DNA of 64,000 bases from RI-92 sp037384645 (GTDB lineage Bacteria; Pseudomonadota; Gammaproteobacteria; UBA6429; Thiohalophilaceae). The stretch is taken from NCBI GenBank assembly GCA_037384645.1, contig JARRNT010000001.1, forward strand, positions 1 to 64,000, in the 5' to 3' direction. The notes under the pieces are model-generated. The model saw only the letters and a list, made by a program, of their open reading frames with translations. It searched no databases and was not told where the DNA came from. A program made the translations under genes and the position numbers. Positions 35,147 to 43,587 of this stretch are shown in pieces. The stretch's first letter is position 1. The number at the start of each line of letters is the position of its first letter.

Positions 35147-35710
35147 CTAGATAATCTCATCGAGCCAGGTTTTGGCATTGGCGATTTGCCGGGTAATCAG
35201 CCTCGGATCCTTGAAGATATGGGTCAGGACTGTAGCGCCTTGCAACTGGGTCAGCAACTGCAATGCCAGCTCCTGCGCCTCTTCCTGCCTGCCCAGCTGC
35301 TGGAATTGCTCGGTCAACCAGTCAAGCTGGGCCTGCAACAGAGCATTGGCCTGGCTGGCCAGTGGACTCTCACTTTTATTGAGTTCGGTACAAAGACCAG
35401 CCACGGGGCAACCATGGGCCGCGACAACATCGCTATCCAACACCCGCAAGCTCAGAAAACCGTCAATTCGGGCACGCGGCTCCCCCAGCCGGTCCAGCTC
35501 ACTGACCAACTGTTCAAATTCCTTTAATTGCGCTTCAATAACAGCCTGGCCAAGGGCATCCTTGGTCTTGAAGTAATAATACACATTCCCCAGGGGGACC
35601 TCGGCGGCCTGGGCTATGTCAGCCAGGGTCGTCTGGTTGTAACCGCTCGCGTGAATGAGCTGGCGGGCGGCCTGGGTCAGTCGTTCGCGTTTGTTATTAG
35701 TACGGGCCAT
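35147..35710 (-). CDS. TetR/AcrR-family transcriptional regulator
   Basis: The 187-residue protein has an N-terminal TetR helix-turn-helix (RLTQAARQLI, TTLADIAQAAEVPLGNVYYYF). The C-terminal ligand domain contains two cysteines in GCPVAGLCTEL, a position where related TetR proteins such as NemR-like ones carry redox- or electrophile-reactive Cys. It may therefore sense reactive chemicals, which is inference. Its start is adjacent to a divergent outer-membrane gene, so both may be regulated from the same small region. It presumably also controls the gene at 34747. Confidence 0.9.
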   Translation of the reverse strand: MARTNNKRERLTQAARQLIHASGYNQTTLADIAQAAEVPLGNVYYYFKTKDALGQAVIEAQLKEFEQLVSELDRLGEPRARIDGFLSLRVLDSDVVAAHGCPVAGLCTELNKSESPLASQANALLQAQLDWLTEQFQQLGRQEEAQELALQLLTQLQGATVLTHIFKDPRLITRQIANAKTWLDEII

Positions 35711-35713
35711 TGT

Positions 35714-36871
35714 GTGGGAGTTAGTTACCTGACTAATAAGGATAGTAAATTTAAGGGAATTGGCAAGTGGCGGATACCCACTTCAATCCGGGCTACGCTA
35801 GCGGCAGGCCGGGACTCGCTATTCCCTGTTAGCTCGCCGGGCGCAACTGCCAACCCCGGCAGCCGCTGGCTGCTTTGCATGTTGCTGTGCTGCCTGGTCC
35901 CACTGCAGGCCCAGGCCCAGCCGGCGCCAGCGGCAGCAACCACGGAGACCGACACCAATACCGATGGTGCTGCCCACCCGTCGCCGGAGCAAGACGCCAG
36001 CCAGCCGGCAGCGGATTTCTTTTCCTTCCTCGATGCCCCGCAGCAATCCATCTCCTCCGGCATAGAAAGCGTCGTGCGCTCGGTGGATACTTTCTTCTCC
36101 AACGAACCGGCGAATTACCCGTCCAGTGGCAGTTATGTGCGCTACACCGTGCAATCATTGTTCGAAGAGGGAGGCCGTACGACCACTGTCGGTAACCTCG
36201 ACATCAGCCTGCGCCTGCCCCGCACAGAAAAGAAACTGCGCCTGATCGTGGAAAGCGACCCGGTCGAAAAACAGACCAACCTGGAACGTGCGACCACCGG
36301 CACGACACAGGACAGCCAGAACAATCTGTATGCCGGCCTGCAGAGTGAGCTTGGCAAGCAAAACAAATGGCAATTTAAACCTTCGCTTGGACTCAGGTTG
36401 CGTTCACCGATTGACTATTACTTAAGGTTGCGTGCCTTTCGTAATTTCAATTTTAACAAGTGGAATTTGCAACTCACCGAATCTGCTTACTGGTTTCACT
36501 CTACCGGCAGCGGGTTCGACTCGCAAATGCAATGGAACCGCTTACTCAGTAAGAACCTGCTGTTTCGTGCCAATAGCCTGGTCCGTCACACCCAGGAATA
36601 CAAACGTTTTGACCTGAGCCAGATCTTTTACCTGATACACAGCTTCAGTGATCGACGCGCTATCACTTATTCAATCGGCTTTTTTGGCAATAGCGAACCC
36701 CAGCTTCATGCCACGGATTACATTTTACAGGCTCGGTATCGCCAGATTATTCATAGCGATTATTTGTTTATGGAACTGGTCCCCCAGATACGCTATCGCA
36801 TCGATTATGCCTTTACCGAGGAAGATTCCTTTATGCTGCGATTCGAGTGGTTGTTCAAATCCAACCACTGA
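35714..36871 (+). CDS. Outer-membrane beta-barrel-like protein, start unclear
   Basis: The frame encodes an exported protein of up to 385 residues. It has a hydrophobic signal sequence (SRWLLCMLLCCLVPLQAQA), a Pro/Ala/Thr-rich linker, then alternating-polarity strands from about residue 160 (numbering from the GTG at 35714) to the end (DSFMLRFEWLF), consistent with an outer-membrane barrel. The start is a problem. The only in-frame ATG/GTG/TTG codons near are GTG 35714, which would put 55 residues before the signal, and ATG 35879, which leaves almost no n-region and has no ribosome-binding site. A frameshift near 35740-35870 or a non-standard start is possible. I give the outer limit. Confidence 0.6.
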   Translation: MGVSYLTNKDSKFKGIGKWRIPTSIRATLAAGRDSLFPVSSPGATANPGSRWLLCMLLCCLVPLQAQAQPAPAAATTETDTNTDGAAHPSPEQDASQPAADFFSFLDAPQQSISSGIESVVRSVDTFFSNEPANYPSSGSYVRYTVQSLFEEGGRTTTVGNLDISLRLPRTEKKLRLIVESDPVEKQTNLERATTGTTQDSQNNLYAGLQSELGKQNKWQFKPSLGLRLRSPIDYYLRLRAFRNFNFNKWNLQLTESAYWFHSTGSGFDSQMQWNRLLSKNLLFRANSLVRHTQEYKRFDLSQIFYLIHSFSDRRAITYSIGFFGNSEPQLHATDYILQARYRQIIHSDYLFMELVPQIRYRIDYAFTEEDSFMLRFEWLFKSNH

Positions 36872-36882
36872 AACCCAAACCA

Positions 36883-37278
36883 CTACTGGCGCCTTTGACG
36901 CAACTCGTGTAACAGTTGCTGACCTTGTTCCGGGCTGGCCTTTTGCCAGCGCTCCCGGAGTCGACTTCGCTGCTCAGGTGAAAGCCGTTGCCAGTGCTGG
37001 CGCAATTGCTGTCGCTGCTCCGGTGTTAAAGTCTGCCAGCGTTTGAACCGTGTACGGGCAAGGGCGCGCTGCTCGGGACTCATATGCTGCCAGCGCCTGG
37101 CGCCCTCGCGCAGCCGTTGCTGGCGTTGTGGCGGAAGTGTTGCCCACTTGTCCTTCACCGGGGCCAGAAGCTTTTGTTCGCTGGCTGAAAGGGTGTCCCA
37201 GCGGATGGGTGCCTCGGCCCGGGCGTACGGCGCGACAAGCAGGACCAGCAACACAATCGAGAAAAGGTATTTACTCAT
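36883..37278 (-). CDS. DUF3106-domain exported protein
   Basis: The 131-residue protein has a signal peptide (MSKYLFSIVLLVLLVAPYARA) and repeats of a 12-13-residue unit with the core L(T/S)PEQR..LR..W, as in DUF3106 proteins. The function is unknown; related periplasmic proteins are helical and very basic. It is convergent with the outer-membrane gene at 35714 and sits 11 nt away. Its ATG overlaps the stop of the preceding frameshifted gene as ATGA. Confidence 0.85.
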   Translation of the reverse strand: MSKYLFSIVLLVLLVAPYARAEAPIRWDTLSASEQKLLAPVKDKWATLPPQRQQRLREGARRWQHMSPEQRALARTRFKRWQTLTPEQRQQLRQHWQRLSPEQRSRLRERWQKASPEQGQQLLHELRQRRQ

Positions 37279-37530
37279 GTTTGTGCCGCCCGCTTGCCGG
37301 ACTTGTCCGTAGACTGCGTGGTGAATTGAGTCTTTTGCTTTCCTCTGGCCGCCACATCCTGCCCTGTCTGCATACTCATGGGATCGACAACTTCATTCCC
37401 TACCTTGATACCTTCGCCAAGAAACTCGAGCAAGGTCGTGCCGACCAAGCACGCTACCGGCTGCCAGTGCCGGCATACTCACCAGGCTACCCAGCATGAG
37501 GGTCAAAAGGGTAAAAGTCTTGGTTTTCAT
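37275..37530 (-). pseudogene. Small exported protein gene with an apparent frameshift, coupled to DUF3106
   Basis: From ATG 37530 the sequence encodes a clean signal peptide (MKTKTFTLLTLMLGSLVSMP then ALAAGS) but stops 19 residues after the signal, at 37393-37395. In the next frame, reading continues from the same place (VGTTLLEFLGEGIKVGNEV and then DPMSMQTGQDVAARGKQ) to TGA at 37275-37277, exactly overlapping the DUF3106 ATG as ATGA. The coupling and the length (about 84 residues) suggest that the real gene spans both frames, with one base shifted near 37445-37450. It may be a sequencing error, a programmed frameshift or a pseudogene. Confidence 0.75.
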
Positions 37531-37660
37531 GTTATCAATATCCTGCGTTGAAGTGACTTGGATTTTTGTTGCTTACCAGTACTAACGCAGCAGCGGCGGG
37601 ACGGTTGACACGCAACCATAAGAAATTCGGACGCATTCCAGGGCGGGCGCCTGACATAGG

Positions 37661-37720
37661 AAAAATCCCGTCCGACACAACATCCCGGCTAGCCGGGGTT
37701 GTGCCTCAAAGACGGGGATT
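37661..37720 (-). terminator. Rho-independent terminator of the cold-shock gene
   Basis: On the minus strand an outer stem (AATCCCCGTC with GACGGGATT) encloses an inner perfect hairpin (CCCGGC-TA-GCCGGG flanked by ACAAC/TTGT) and is followed by TTTTT. It lies 27-86 nt after the csp stop. Confidence 0.7.
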
Positions 37721-37746
37721 GAAGTTCAGACTGTTGTTGTGATTCT

Positions 37747-37950
37747 TCAGTTAGGAACGACGTTCGTCGCTTGCAGGCCCTTGGGGCCCTGCTCGACCTC
37801 ATAGGAAACGTTTTGCCCTTCATTCAGCGTACGATAACCGTCTGCCTTGATTGCACTGAAATGAACGAAGACATCGTCTCCGCCTTCATTCGGTGCGATA
37901 AAGCCATACCCCTTAGAATTATTGAACCATTTGACTGTGCCTGTGGCCAT
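37747..37950 (-). CDS. Cold-shock domain protein (CspA family)
   Basis: The 67-residue protein has the cold-shock domain with both RNP motifs (KGYGFI and DVFVHFSAI) and the start MATGTVKWFNNSKGYGFI typical of the family. It binds single-stranded nucleic acid and acts as an RNA chaperone. GAGG lies 9 nt before the ATG at 37950; the longer frame from 37965 is not needed. A strong terminator follows. The 200 nt upstream probably holds a long 5' leader. Confidence 0.95.
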   Translation of the reverse strand: MATGTVKWFNNSKGYGFIAPNEGGDDVFVHFSAIKADGYRTLNEGQNVSYEVEQGPKGLQATNVVPN

Positions 37951-38113
37951 ATTGATATACCTCAACTTGCAAATTCACTTTCAATTCCTGCATGCATCCT
38001 CCACTCACTCCCCATGCAGTTATCAATAAGTATACCCATCGGACATGAACCTGCCTACGGATCAAATCCGCAAAAGCTGGCATTCAATTTATTCAGAATA
38101 TGCTGATAGACTA

Positions 38114-38138
38114 AAGCCCGGTAAAAAATACCGGGCTT
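38114..38138. terminator. Perfect 10-bp hairpin, terminator of the htpX transcript
   Basis: AAGCCCGGTA and TACCGGGCTT form a perfect stem with a 5-A loop. It lies 18 nt after the htpX stop. A T run is absent on either strand beyond the stem. Confidence 0.6.
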
Positions 38139-38155
38139 AGCAAGTGAGGAATTCC

Positions 38156-39034
38156 CTACTGAGCCGCGCGCAAGGCTGCAATACGCTCTTCCAGCGGCGG
38201 GTGGGACAGGAACAACCGTTTGAGACCGTGCCCCATACCACCGGCAATGCCGAAGGCGGCCAACTGATCCTGTAAATGCGGTTGTTGGGCAGTTTGTTGC
38301 AAACGCTGGAGCGCAGCGATCATCTTCTGGCGACCAGCCAGCCGGGCACCGCCGGCATCGGCACGGAATTCCCGCTGGCGACTGAACCACATCACGATGA
38401 TCGAGGCCAGGACACCCAGTACAAGCTCAGCAATAATGGTAGTGACCCAGAAGGCAATGCCATAACCACGATCGTTTTTGAACACCACCTTGTCTACCGT
38501 GTGGCCAATGACCCGCGCGAAGAAAATGACAAAGGTGTTTACCACCCCCTGGATGAGCGTCAGGGTCACCATGTCGCCATTGGCCACGTGGGTAATTTCA
38601 TGGCCCAGCACTGCTTCGGCCTCATCCCGGTTCATGGAACGCAGCAGACCGGTACTGACCGCGACCAGCGCTTTGTTGCGGCTGGCACCGGTGGCAAAGG
38701 CATTGATGTCCGGCGCGTCATAGATGGCGACCTCCGGCATGCCAATGCCGGCGGCCTGGGCCTGGCGTCGCACGGTCTCCAGCAACCACTGTTCAGTGGC
38801 GTTACCCGGTCGGGTAATCACCCTGGCCCCGGTCATGCGCTTGGCCGACCACCTGGAAATCAACAGGGAAATGAATGCGCCGCCGAAACCAAAAATGGCG
38901 GCGAACACCAGCAATCCATTGGAGATAATGCTCTGCTGCTGGAGGAAGGAATCGAGCCCCAGCAAGGGCAGGGTAATACTGAGTACCAGCACGATGGCCA
39001 GGTTGGTCAGGATAAACAACACGACGCGCTTCAT
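38156..39034 (-). CDS. htpX: Membrane-bound zinc metalloprotease HtpX
   Basis: HtpX is an inner-membrane protease that degrades misfolded membrane proteins together with FtsH. The 292-residue protein has two N-terminal membrane helices, the zinc motif HEITH (His145, Glu146, His149), two more helices, and REFRADAGGARLAG with a third ligand. The length equals that of E. coli HtpX (293). It follows the gene at 39044 by 9 nt on the same strand and ends at a hairpin terminator (38114-38138). Confidence 0.96.
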   Translation of the reverse strand: MKRVVLFILTNLAIVLVLSITLPLLGLDSFLQQQSIISNGLLVFAAIFGFGGAFISLLISRWSAKRMTGARVITRPGNATEQWLLETVRRQAQAAGIGMPEVAIYDAPDINAFATGASRNKALVAVSTGLLRSMNRDEAEAVLGHEITHVANGDMVTLTLIQGVVNTFVIFFARVIGHTVDKVVFKNDRGYGIAFWVTTIIAELVLGVLASIIVMWFSRQREFRADAGGARLAGRQKMIAALQRLQQTAQQPHLQDQLAAFGIAGGMGHGLKRLFLSHPPLEERIAALRAAQ

Positions 39035-39043
39035 ACAGTACCT

Positions 39044-39796
39044 CTAATTTGGCAAATTTTCTTCCAGGAACCTCGTGTAATTCTCGGCGCTTACAATCTG
39101 GGTACCGTCGCAGTTAAACTGAATGCGCACTATCGACTGTACGATGTTGATCGTAATGTTCCGCAAATAGTACATGGGCATATCACGCAGTGCTTTCAAG
39201 GTGGAGATAACGGTTTTGATTTCCGCCGGTTCCATGGGTTCCCAGGCCTTGCTGCGCCTGGCCATGAAATTCTTCCAGTAAGCCGGGAGCTGCTGGTAAA
39301 CCGGGTGATCCCGCAGGCCGCTATAGGTTTCCCGGATCAGGCAAATCTTGTCTGTGTAACTGACTGCCGGAAACTGACGCTCGATGTAACCGGATTCGAT
39401 CATTTTTTCCACGTCATGTATTTCCTGGCGCATGGGATCAAACACCGAGTGCGTACGTATCTCGCCGTTGTTAAATCCCACGAACAACTGGAAGGGAGAG
39501 CGATTCAGCATCAGATCCTCAAGCCTGGGTATCAGGGTATCCAGATGGGTATCGACGCTGGACATATAACGTTTGCGCTCGAGCGTGGTTTCACGCATAG
39601 AAGGATCGCCACGAATACCGATTTGCAGGCTGGAGGCATTGATCCCCGCTGCGCTAACGATACTCTCCCTGAGCACCTGCTCTTCCAGTTCCATTTCCTG
39701 TTCAGCCATGGTGATTCCCGAAGACGTCATTACACCGCCCATTGCGGCGCGGCGTATTTTAGCAAGACTAAGTTGAAAATCTGTGAATACAGACAA
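39044..39796 (-). CDS. Hypothetical protein upstream of htpX
   Basis: I do not recognise this soluble protein of up to 250 residues. It has a helical N-terminus (MAEQEMELEEQVLRESIVS), then NNGEIRTHSV and a C-terminal strand-rich region (YLRNITINIVQSIVRIQFN). No catalytic motif is visible. Several starts are possible; MAEQEM at 39709 has GGGA 8 nt upstream and may be real, giving 221 residues. It lies 9 nt before htpX and should be in the same transcript, so a link to membrane-protein quality control is possible. Confidence 0.6.
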   Translation of the reverse strand: MSVFTDFQLSLAKIRRAAMGGVMTSSGITMAEQEMELEEQVLRESIVSAAGINASSLQIGIRGDPSMRETTLERKRYMSSVDTHLDTLIPRLEDLMLNRSPFQLFVGFNNGEIRTHSVFDPMRQEIHDVEKMIESGYIERQFPAVSYTDKICLIRETYSGLRDHPVYQQLPAYWKNFMARRSKAWEPMEPAEIKTVISTLKALRDMPMYYLRNITINIVQSIVRIQFNCDGTQIVSAENYTRFLEENLPN

Positions 39797-39808
39797 AGAC
39801 GGGATAGT

Positions 39809-41989
39809 CTAATGCTGGCGACCCTTGCTCCGGTCGGTCGTCCTGGTCTTAGCTCTGGGTGATTTCGGTGTTTTCGGCAGGCCTGTGTGCTGGGTCAGGA
39901 AGGCTTTCCCATGTGGACGCCGGCGACGCCCTTCACTCGCATCACCCGTGCCCCTGGGCTGCCAGTTAGGCACCAGGTGGCGTTTACCGTTACCAATCAG
40001 ATCTGCCCGTCCCATACGCTGCAGGGCCTTGCGTAACATTGGCCAGTTGTCCGGGTCATGATAACGCAGGAAGGCCTTGTGCAGGCGGCGCTGACGCAGG
40101 CCTTTGGCGGCGCTAACGTGTTCACTGTGGCGACTTACCTTGTGCAGGGGATTTCTGCCGCTGTGGTACATGGCCGTGGCCAGGGCCATGGGCGACGGTA
40201 AAAAGGTCTGCACCTGGTCGGCACGAAAGCCGTTACGTTTAAGCCATAACGCCAGGTTCAGCATGTCCTCATCACTGGTACCGGGGTGTGCCGCAATAAA
40301 ATACGGGATCAGGTATTGTTCCTTGCCCGCCTCCCGCGAGTAACGATCGAACAATTGTTTAAACCGATCATAGCTTCCCATGCCGGGTTTCATCATTTTC
40401 GACAGGGGCCCGGTCTCGGTATGCTCCGGCGCGATCTTGAGATAACCGCCGACGTGGTGGGTTACCAGTTCCTTGACGTATTCCGGCGACTCTACTGCCA
40501 AATCGTAACGCAGGCCGGAACTGATCAGGATCTTCTTGATACCGGGCAGGGCCCGCGCACGTCGATAGAGTTTAATCAGCGACGCATGGTTGGTATTGAG
40601 GTTGGGACAAATGCCCGGATAGACGCAGGACAAACGGCGACAGGCCGATTCGATTTTCGGATCCTTGCAGGCCAGGCGATACATGTTGGCCGTGGGTCCG
40701 CCAAGGTCCGAGATCACACCGGTAAAGCCGGGAACCGAATCGCGGATGGTCTCAACTTCACGGATAATGGAATCTTCCGAACGGCTCTGGATAATGCGAC
40801 CCTCGTGCTCGGTGATGGAACAAAAGGTACAGCCCCCGAAACAACCGCGCATGATATTCACGGAAAACCGGATCATTTCGTACGCGGGAATGTTACGTTC
40901 GCCATAGTGCGGGTGTGGCCGCCGGGTATAAGGTAACTCGAAGACACGGTCCAGTTCGTGGGTCGCCAGGGGAATCGGCGGTGGATTGATCCAGATATCG
41001 CGCTCACCGTGACGCTGCACGATTACCCGGGCATTGCCGGGATTGGTTTCCAGGTGAAAGACCCGTGAGGCATGCGCATATAACACCGGGTCATCGCGTA
41101 CCGTTTCGTAGGATGGCAGGCGCACGGCTGTCTTGTCACGATCGTGCTTGACCACGCGCGGAACAAACTGTACCGGCGTCGCCTGCCCCTGTGAGTTTTT
41201 GCAATTGTTATCCTGCATTGCGTACGGATCCGGCTGTGGCTGCAACGGTCCCGGGCGATCGAGATGAGAGGAGTCCAGCTCGCGCCAGCCCTCGGGCAGG
41301 TCATTACGAATCAATGCCGTCCCGCGCACATCGCGAATCCGGCGGATATTCTCACCGGCCGCCAGTCGATGGGCGATCTCGACGACCTGCCGTTCTCCGT
41401 TACCATAAACCAGCAGGTCGGCCTTGCTGTCCAGCAGGACCGAGCGTCTGACCTTGTCAGACCAATAATCATAGTGGGCAATGCGGCGCAGGCTGGCCTC
41501 AATACCGCCGATGATAATGGGCACATCCCTGAAGGTTTCGCGGCAACGCTGGGCATAGACGTTAACGGAATGATCCGGTCGCTTGCCGCCCTCGCCATCA
41601 GGGGTGTAGGCGTCATTACTACGGATTTTGCGGTCGGAGGTATAGCGGTTGACCATGGAATCCATGTTGCCCGCCGTAACCCCAAAGAACAGGTTGGGTC
41701 TGCCCAGCCGGGCGAAGTCCTGCGTATCACGCCAGTCCGGCTGGGCGATGATGCCGACACGAAATCCCTGGGCCTCCAGCACCCGGCCGATTACGGCCAT
41801 GCCAAAACTTGGATGATCGACATAGGCATCACCGGTCACCAGGATGATGTCACAGCTGTCCCAGCGCAGATCCGCCATTTCCTCACGGGTCATGGGTAAG
41901 TACGGTGCCGGGCAGAATTTGCCGGCCCAGTACTGGCGATAGGAAAAGATGTCAGGAGCAACTTGCATGTCGATAGGGCCTGGGCGCAT
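39809..41989 (-). CDS. YgiQ-family radical SAM protein
   Basis: The protein of about 726 residues (E. coli YgiQ 739) has the YgiQ N-terminus (FSYRQYWAGKFCPAPYLPM, then DIILVTGDAYVDHPSFG) and a radical SAM core with the CxxxCxxC motif (CFGGCTFC). The reaction is unknown for the family; it uses SAM and a [4Fe-4S] cluster. The ATG at 41989 is my choice. 41968 is equally possible, giving seven residues less. It ends with a basic C-terminus. It is divergent from thioredoxin with 139 bp between. Confidence 0.93.
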   Translation of the reverse strand: MRPGPIDMQVAPDIFSYRQYWAGKFCPAPYLPMTREEMADLRWDSCDIILVTGDAYVDHPSFGMAVIGRVLEAQGFRVGIIAQPDWRDTQDFARLGRPNLFFGVTAGNMDSMVNRYTSDRKIRSNDAYTPDGEGGKRPDHSVNVYAQRCRETFRDVPIIIGGIEASLRRIAHYDYWSDKVRRSVLLDSKADLLVYGNGERQVVEIAHRLAAGENIRRIRDVRGTALIRNDLPEGWRELDSSHLDRPGPLQPQPDPYAMQDNNCKNSQGQATPVQFVPRVVKHDRDKTAVRLPSYETVRDDPVLYAHASRVFHLETNPGNARVIVQRHGERDIWINPPPIPLATHELDRVFELPYTRRPHPHYGERNIPAYEMIRFSVNIMRGCFGGCTFCSITEHEGRIIQSRSEDSIIREVETIRDSVPGFTGVISDLGGPTANMYRLACKDPKIESACRRLSCVYPGICPNLNTNHASLIKLYRRARALPGIKKILISSGLRYDLAVESPEYVKELVTHHVGGYLKIAPEHTETGPLSKMMKPGMGSYDRFKQLFDRYSREAGKEQYLIPYFIAAHPGTSDEDMLNLALWLKRNGFRADQVQTFLPSPMALATAMYHSGRNPLHKVSRHSEHVSAAKGLRQRRLHKAFLRYHDPDNWPMLRKALQRMGRADLIGNGKRHLVPNWQPRGTGDASEGRRRRPHGKAFLTQHTGLPKTPKSPRAKTRTTDRSKGRQH

Positions 41990-42128
41990 AGACCGGCGAT
42001 TGCCGGACCGGGTTGATTCGCCGCAAAGTATAACACAGCCGCCATGACAGCGCGTACGGGGTGCGTTGCACGGCTGGCTTGCGTATAATCCGTCGCGTTT
42101 TGTACCAGCCAACCCGAACCTCACCTGT

Positions 42129-42476
42129 ATGCCGACGATATACCCCCTCCAGTTGCAGGACTTCGAAGAGCGTGTCCTCACGGCTTCTGAACAGCGTATT
42201 GTGCTCGTCGACTTCTGGGCGGAATGGTGCCCTCCCTGTCTGGTCATTGCCCCGCTACTCGAACAGGTTGTGCAGGAACATGACGGCCGGGTCGTGCTGG
42301 CCAAACTGGAAGTCGATGACGGGGAAAATATGAAACTGGCCGGCCGCTACCAGGTCCGTGGATTTCCGACCATCATCCTGTTTCACCAGGGCGAGGAAAA
42401 GGCCCGTTTCAGCGGTGCCAAACCCAGGGCCTACATCGAAGAGTTTATCGCGCCCTGGCTGGACCCGGTCACCTGA
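42129..42476 (+). CDS. Thioredoxin
   Basis: The 115-residue protein has the active-site motif WAEWCPPC and the cis-Pro segment VRGFPTI, the core of a cytoplasmic thioredoxin. CPPC instead of CGPC is an active-site variant that usually changes redox potential or specificity. There is no signal peptide. The ATG at 42129 is the first Met that fits the fold; an earlier frame adds 21 unrelated residues. Confidence 0.92.
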   Translation: MPTIYPLQLQDFEERVLTASEQRIVLVDFWAEWCPPCLVIAPLLEQVVQEHDGRVVLAKLEVDDGENMKLAGRYQVRGFPTIILFHQGEEKARFSGAKPRAYIEEFIAPWLDPVT

Positions 42477-42531
42477 GCGGCAGGTCGTTCATCGCGCCAG
42501 TCACCTGGCCAGGGTCAGTGCAGTGACAGGC

Positions 42532-42690
42532 TCAGTCTGCAAATCCGAAGTACGCCAGCAAACCGGGAACCAATAACCACAATAGCCCCTTCACCAGGAA
42601 AAATATAAACCCGGCAATCCCCAGACGCTTTAACCAGGGACAGCTCAGGCTAAAACGTTTGCTTTTTACCGAAGTAGGTTTGGATTGCAT
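42532..42690 (-). CDS. 52-residue membrane protein
   Basis: This short gene encodes a basic N-terminus (KPTSVKSKRFSLSCPWLKR) and one long hydrophobic segment (GIAGFIFFLVKGLLWLLVPG). GGAG lies 7 nt before the ATG at 42690. Small membrane proteins of this kind, with the KRLGIAGFxFF and KGLxWL pattern, occur in many gammaproteobacteria; the function is unknown. Good ribosome-binding site and coding-like composition support it. Confidence 0.65.
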   Translation of the reverse strand: MQSKPTSVKSKRFSLSCPWLKRLGIAGFIFFLVKGLLWLLVPGLLAYFGFAD

Positions 42691-42778
42691 GCTGGTACTC
42701 CAGTCGTGACTGCATCACTTATCGGCGAGCAGACACGAAGATTTAATGATTTACCGCCTGTACTAATGTCCCTGTGCT

Positions 42779-43108
42779 TCAGACCAGGGCACGGAAATAT
42801 GGCCACCAGTAGGCAAAAAACAAAACCGCCACCACCAGGTTGGTTAGCAGGATGATACGATAGCTAAACTTGCGCTCGGCCGGCATGGAACTCATGTAAA
42901 CCAGTGTCATGATCGCATCCAGTAAAAGCAACATGAACAGGATAGGCGCCAGTGCCGTGATCATCATCGAAATCATGGCGGTACTGGTTTCATACATCGG
43001 CGTGGTACCGGGCATGGGCCTGGCGATCATATCAACCACAACAAATGTCATCAGGGAAAGACGCAGAAATCCAAACGTCTGTACAATTGAATTGAGTGTC
43101 TTTTTCAT
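42779..43108 (-). CDS. Small membrane protein
   Basis: The 109-residue protein has three predicted membrane helices (about 17-30, 44-73 and 83-106). I do not recognise a family. It starts 6 nt after the stop of the gene at 43115, so the two form an operon. No signal or catalytic motif is seen. Confidence 0.6.
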   Translation of the reverse strand: MKKTLNSIVQTFGFLRLSLMTFVVVDMIARPMPGTTPMYETSTAMISMMITALAPILFMLLLLDAIMTLVYMSSMPAERKFSYRIILLTNLVVAVLFFAYWWPYFRALV

Positions 43109-43114
43109 ATGTGC

Positions 43115-43510
43115 TCAGTGCTTCTGCTTGTTGGAGATACCGGGATCGAAGTTCACCATGACCTGGTTTTCCGGTTCCTGCTCAAAAACCAGGTCGAGCA
43201 TAAAGTCTTCGCCCTGCTGGACGACCTTGACCTGCTTGAGTTCCGGCAAGCGGCTGGCGAGATAGGCGCAGCCTGCCGCAATCATGGCATCGTGTTCGTC
43301 CATCAGGGCCTGGGCCAGGTGCATAGCGACAAACTTGGCGCGCTGTACGCTATCGGGTTCCGCGATATTTTCGCCAGCGAGATCAATTCCCGCATCCATA
43401 TCACTGTCCATCTTGTCGAGGTACTGACGTTGGTGTCCGGGCAGACGGACCTTTCGGTCATATTCAATCACGGGGTCACCATTAAAAAGGATTATAAGCT
43501 TATCGTCCAT
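43115..43510 (-). CDS. Conserved hypothetical protein
   Basis: The 131-residue soluble protein has a small beta-strand start (KLIILFNGDPVIEYDR), then a helical stretch (QRAKFVAMHLAQALMDEHD), and a C-terminal strand (DFMLDLVFEQEP). It contains one Cys at about residue 81. I do not recognise its family. Its neighbour downstream encodes a three-helix membrane protein, and the GGDEF-EAL gene lies upstream on the plus side (higher coordinates) with 77 bp between. Confidence 0.55.
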   Translation of the reverse strand: MDDKLIILFNGDPVIEYDRKVRLPGHQRQYLDKMDSDMDAGIDLAGENIAEPDSVQRAKFVAMHLAQALMDEHDAMIAAGCAYLASRLPELKQVKVVQQGEDFMLDLVFEQEPENQVMVNFDPGISNKQKH

Positions 43511-43587
43511 TCCAGGTATTCCAGTTCGGAGAAATCAGGCAGGACGCTACTATAACCAAGTATTCGGGCAAACTAAATGCCCCGGCA

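Noticed and set aside
38276..39862. Long plus-strand open frame opposite htpX and its neighbour
   Set aside because: It lies antisense to two well-supported genes and has no family similarity.
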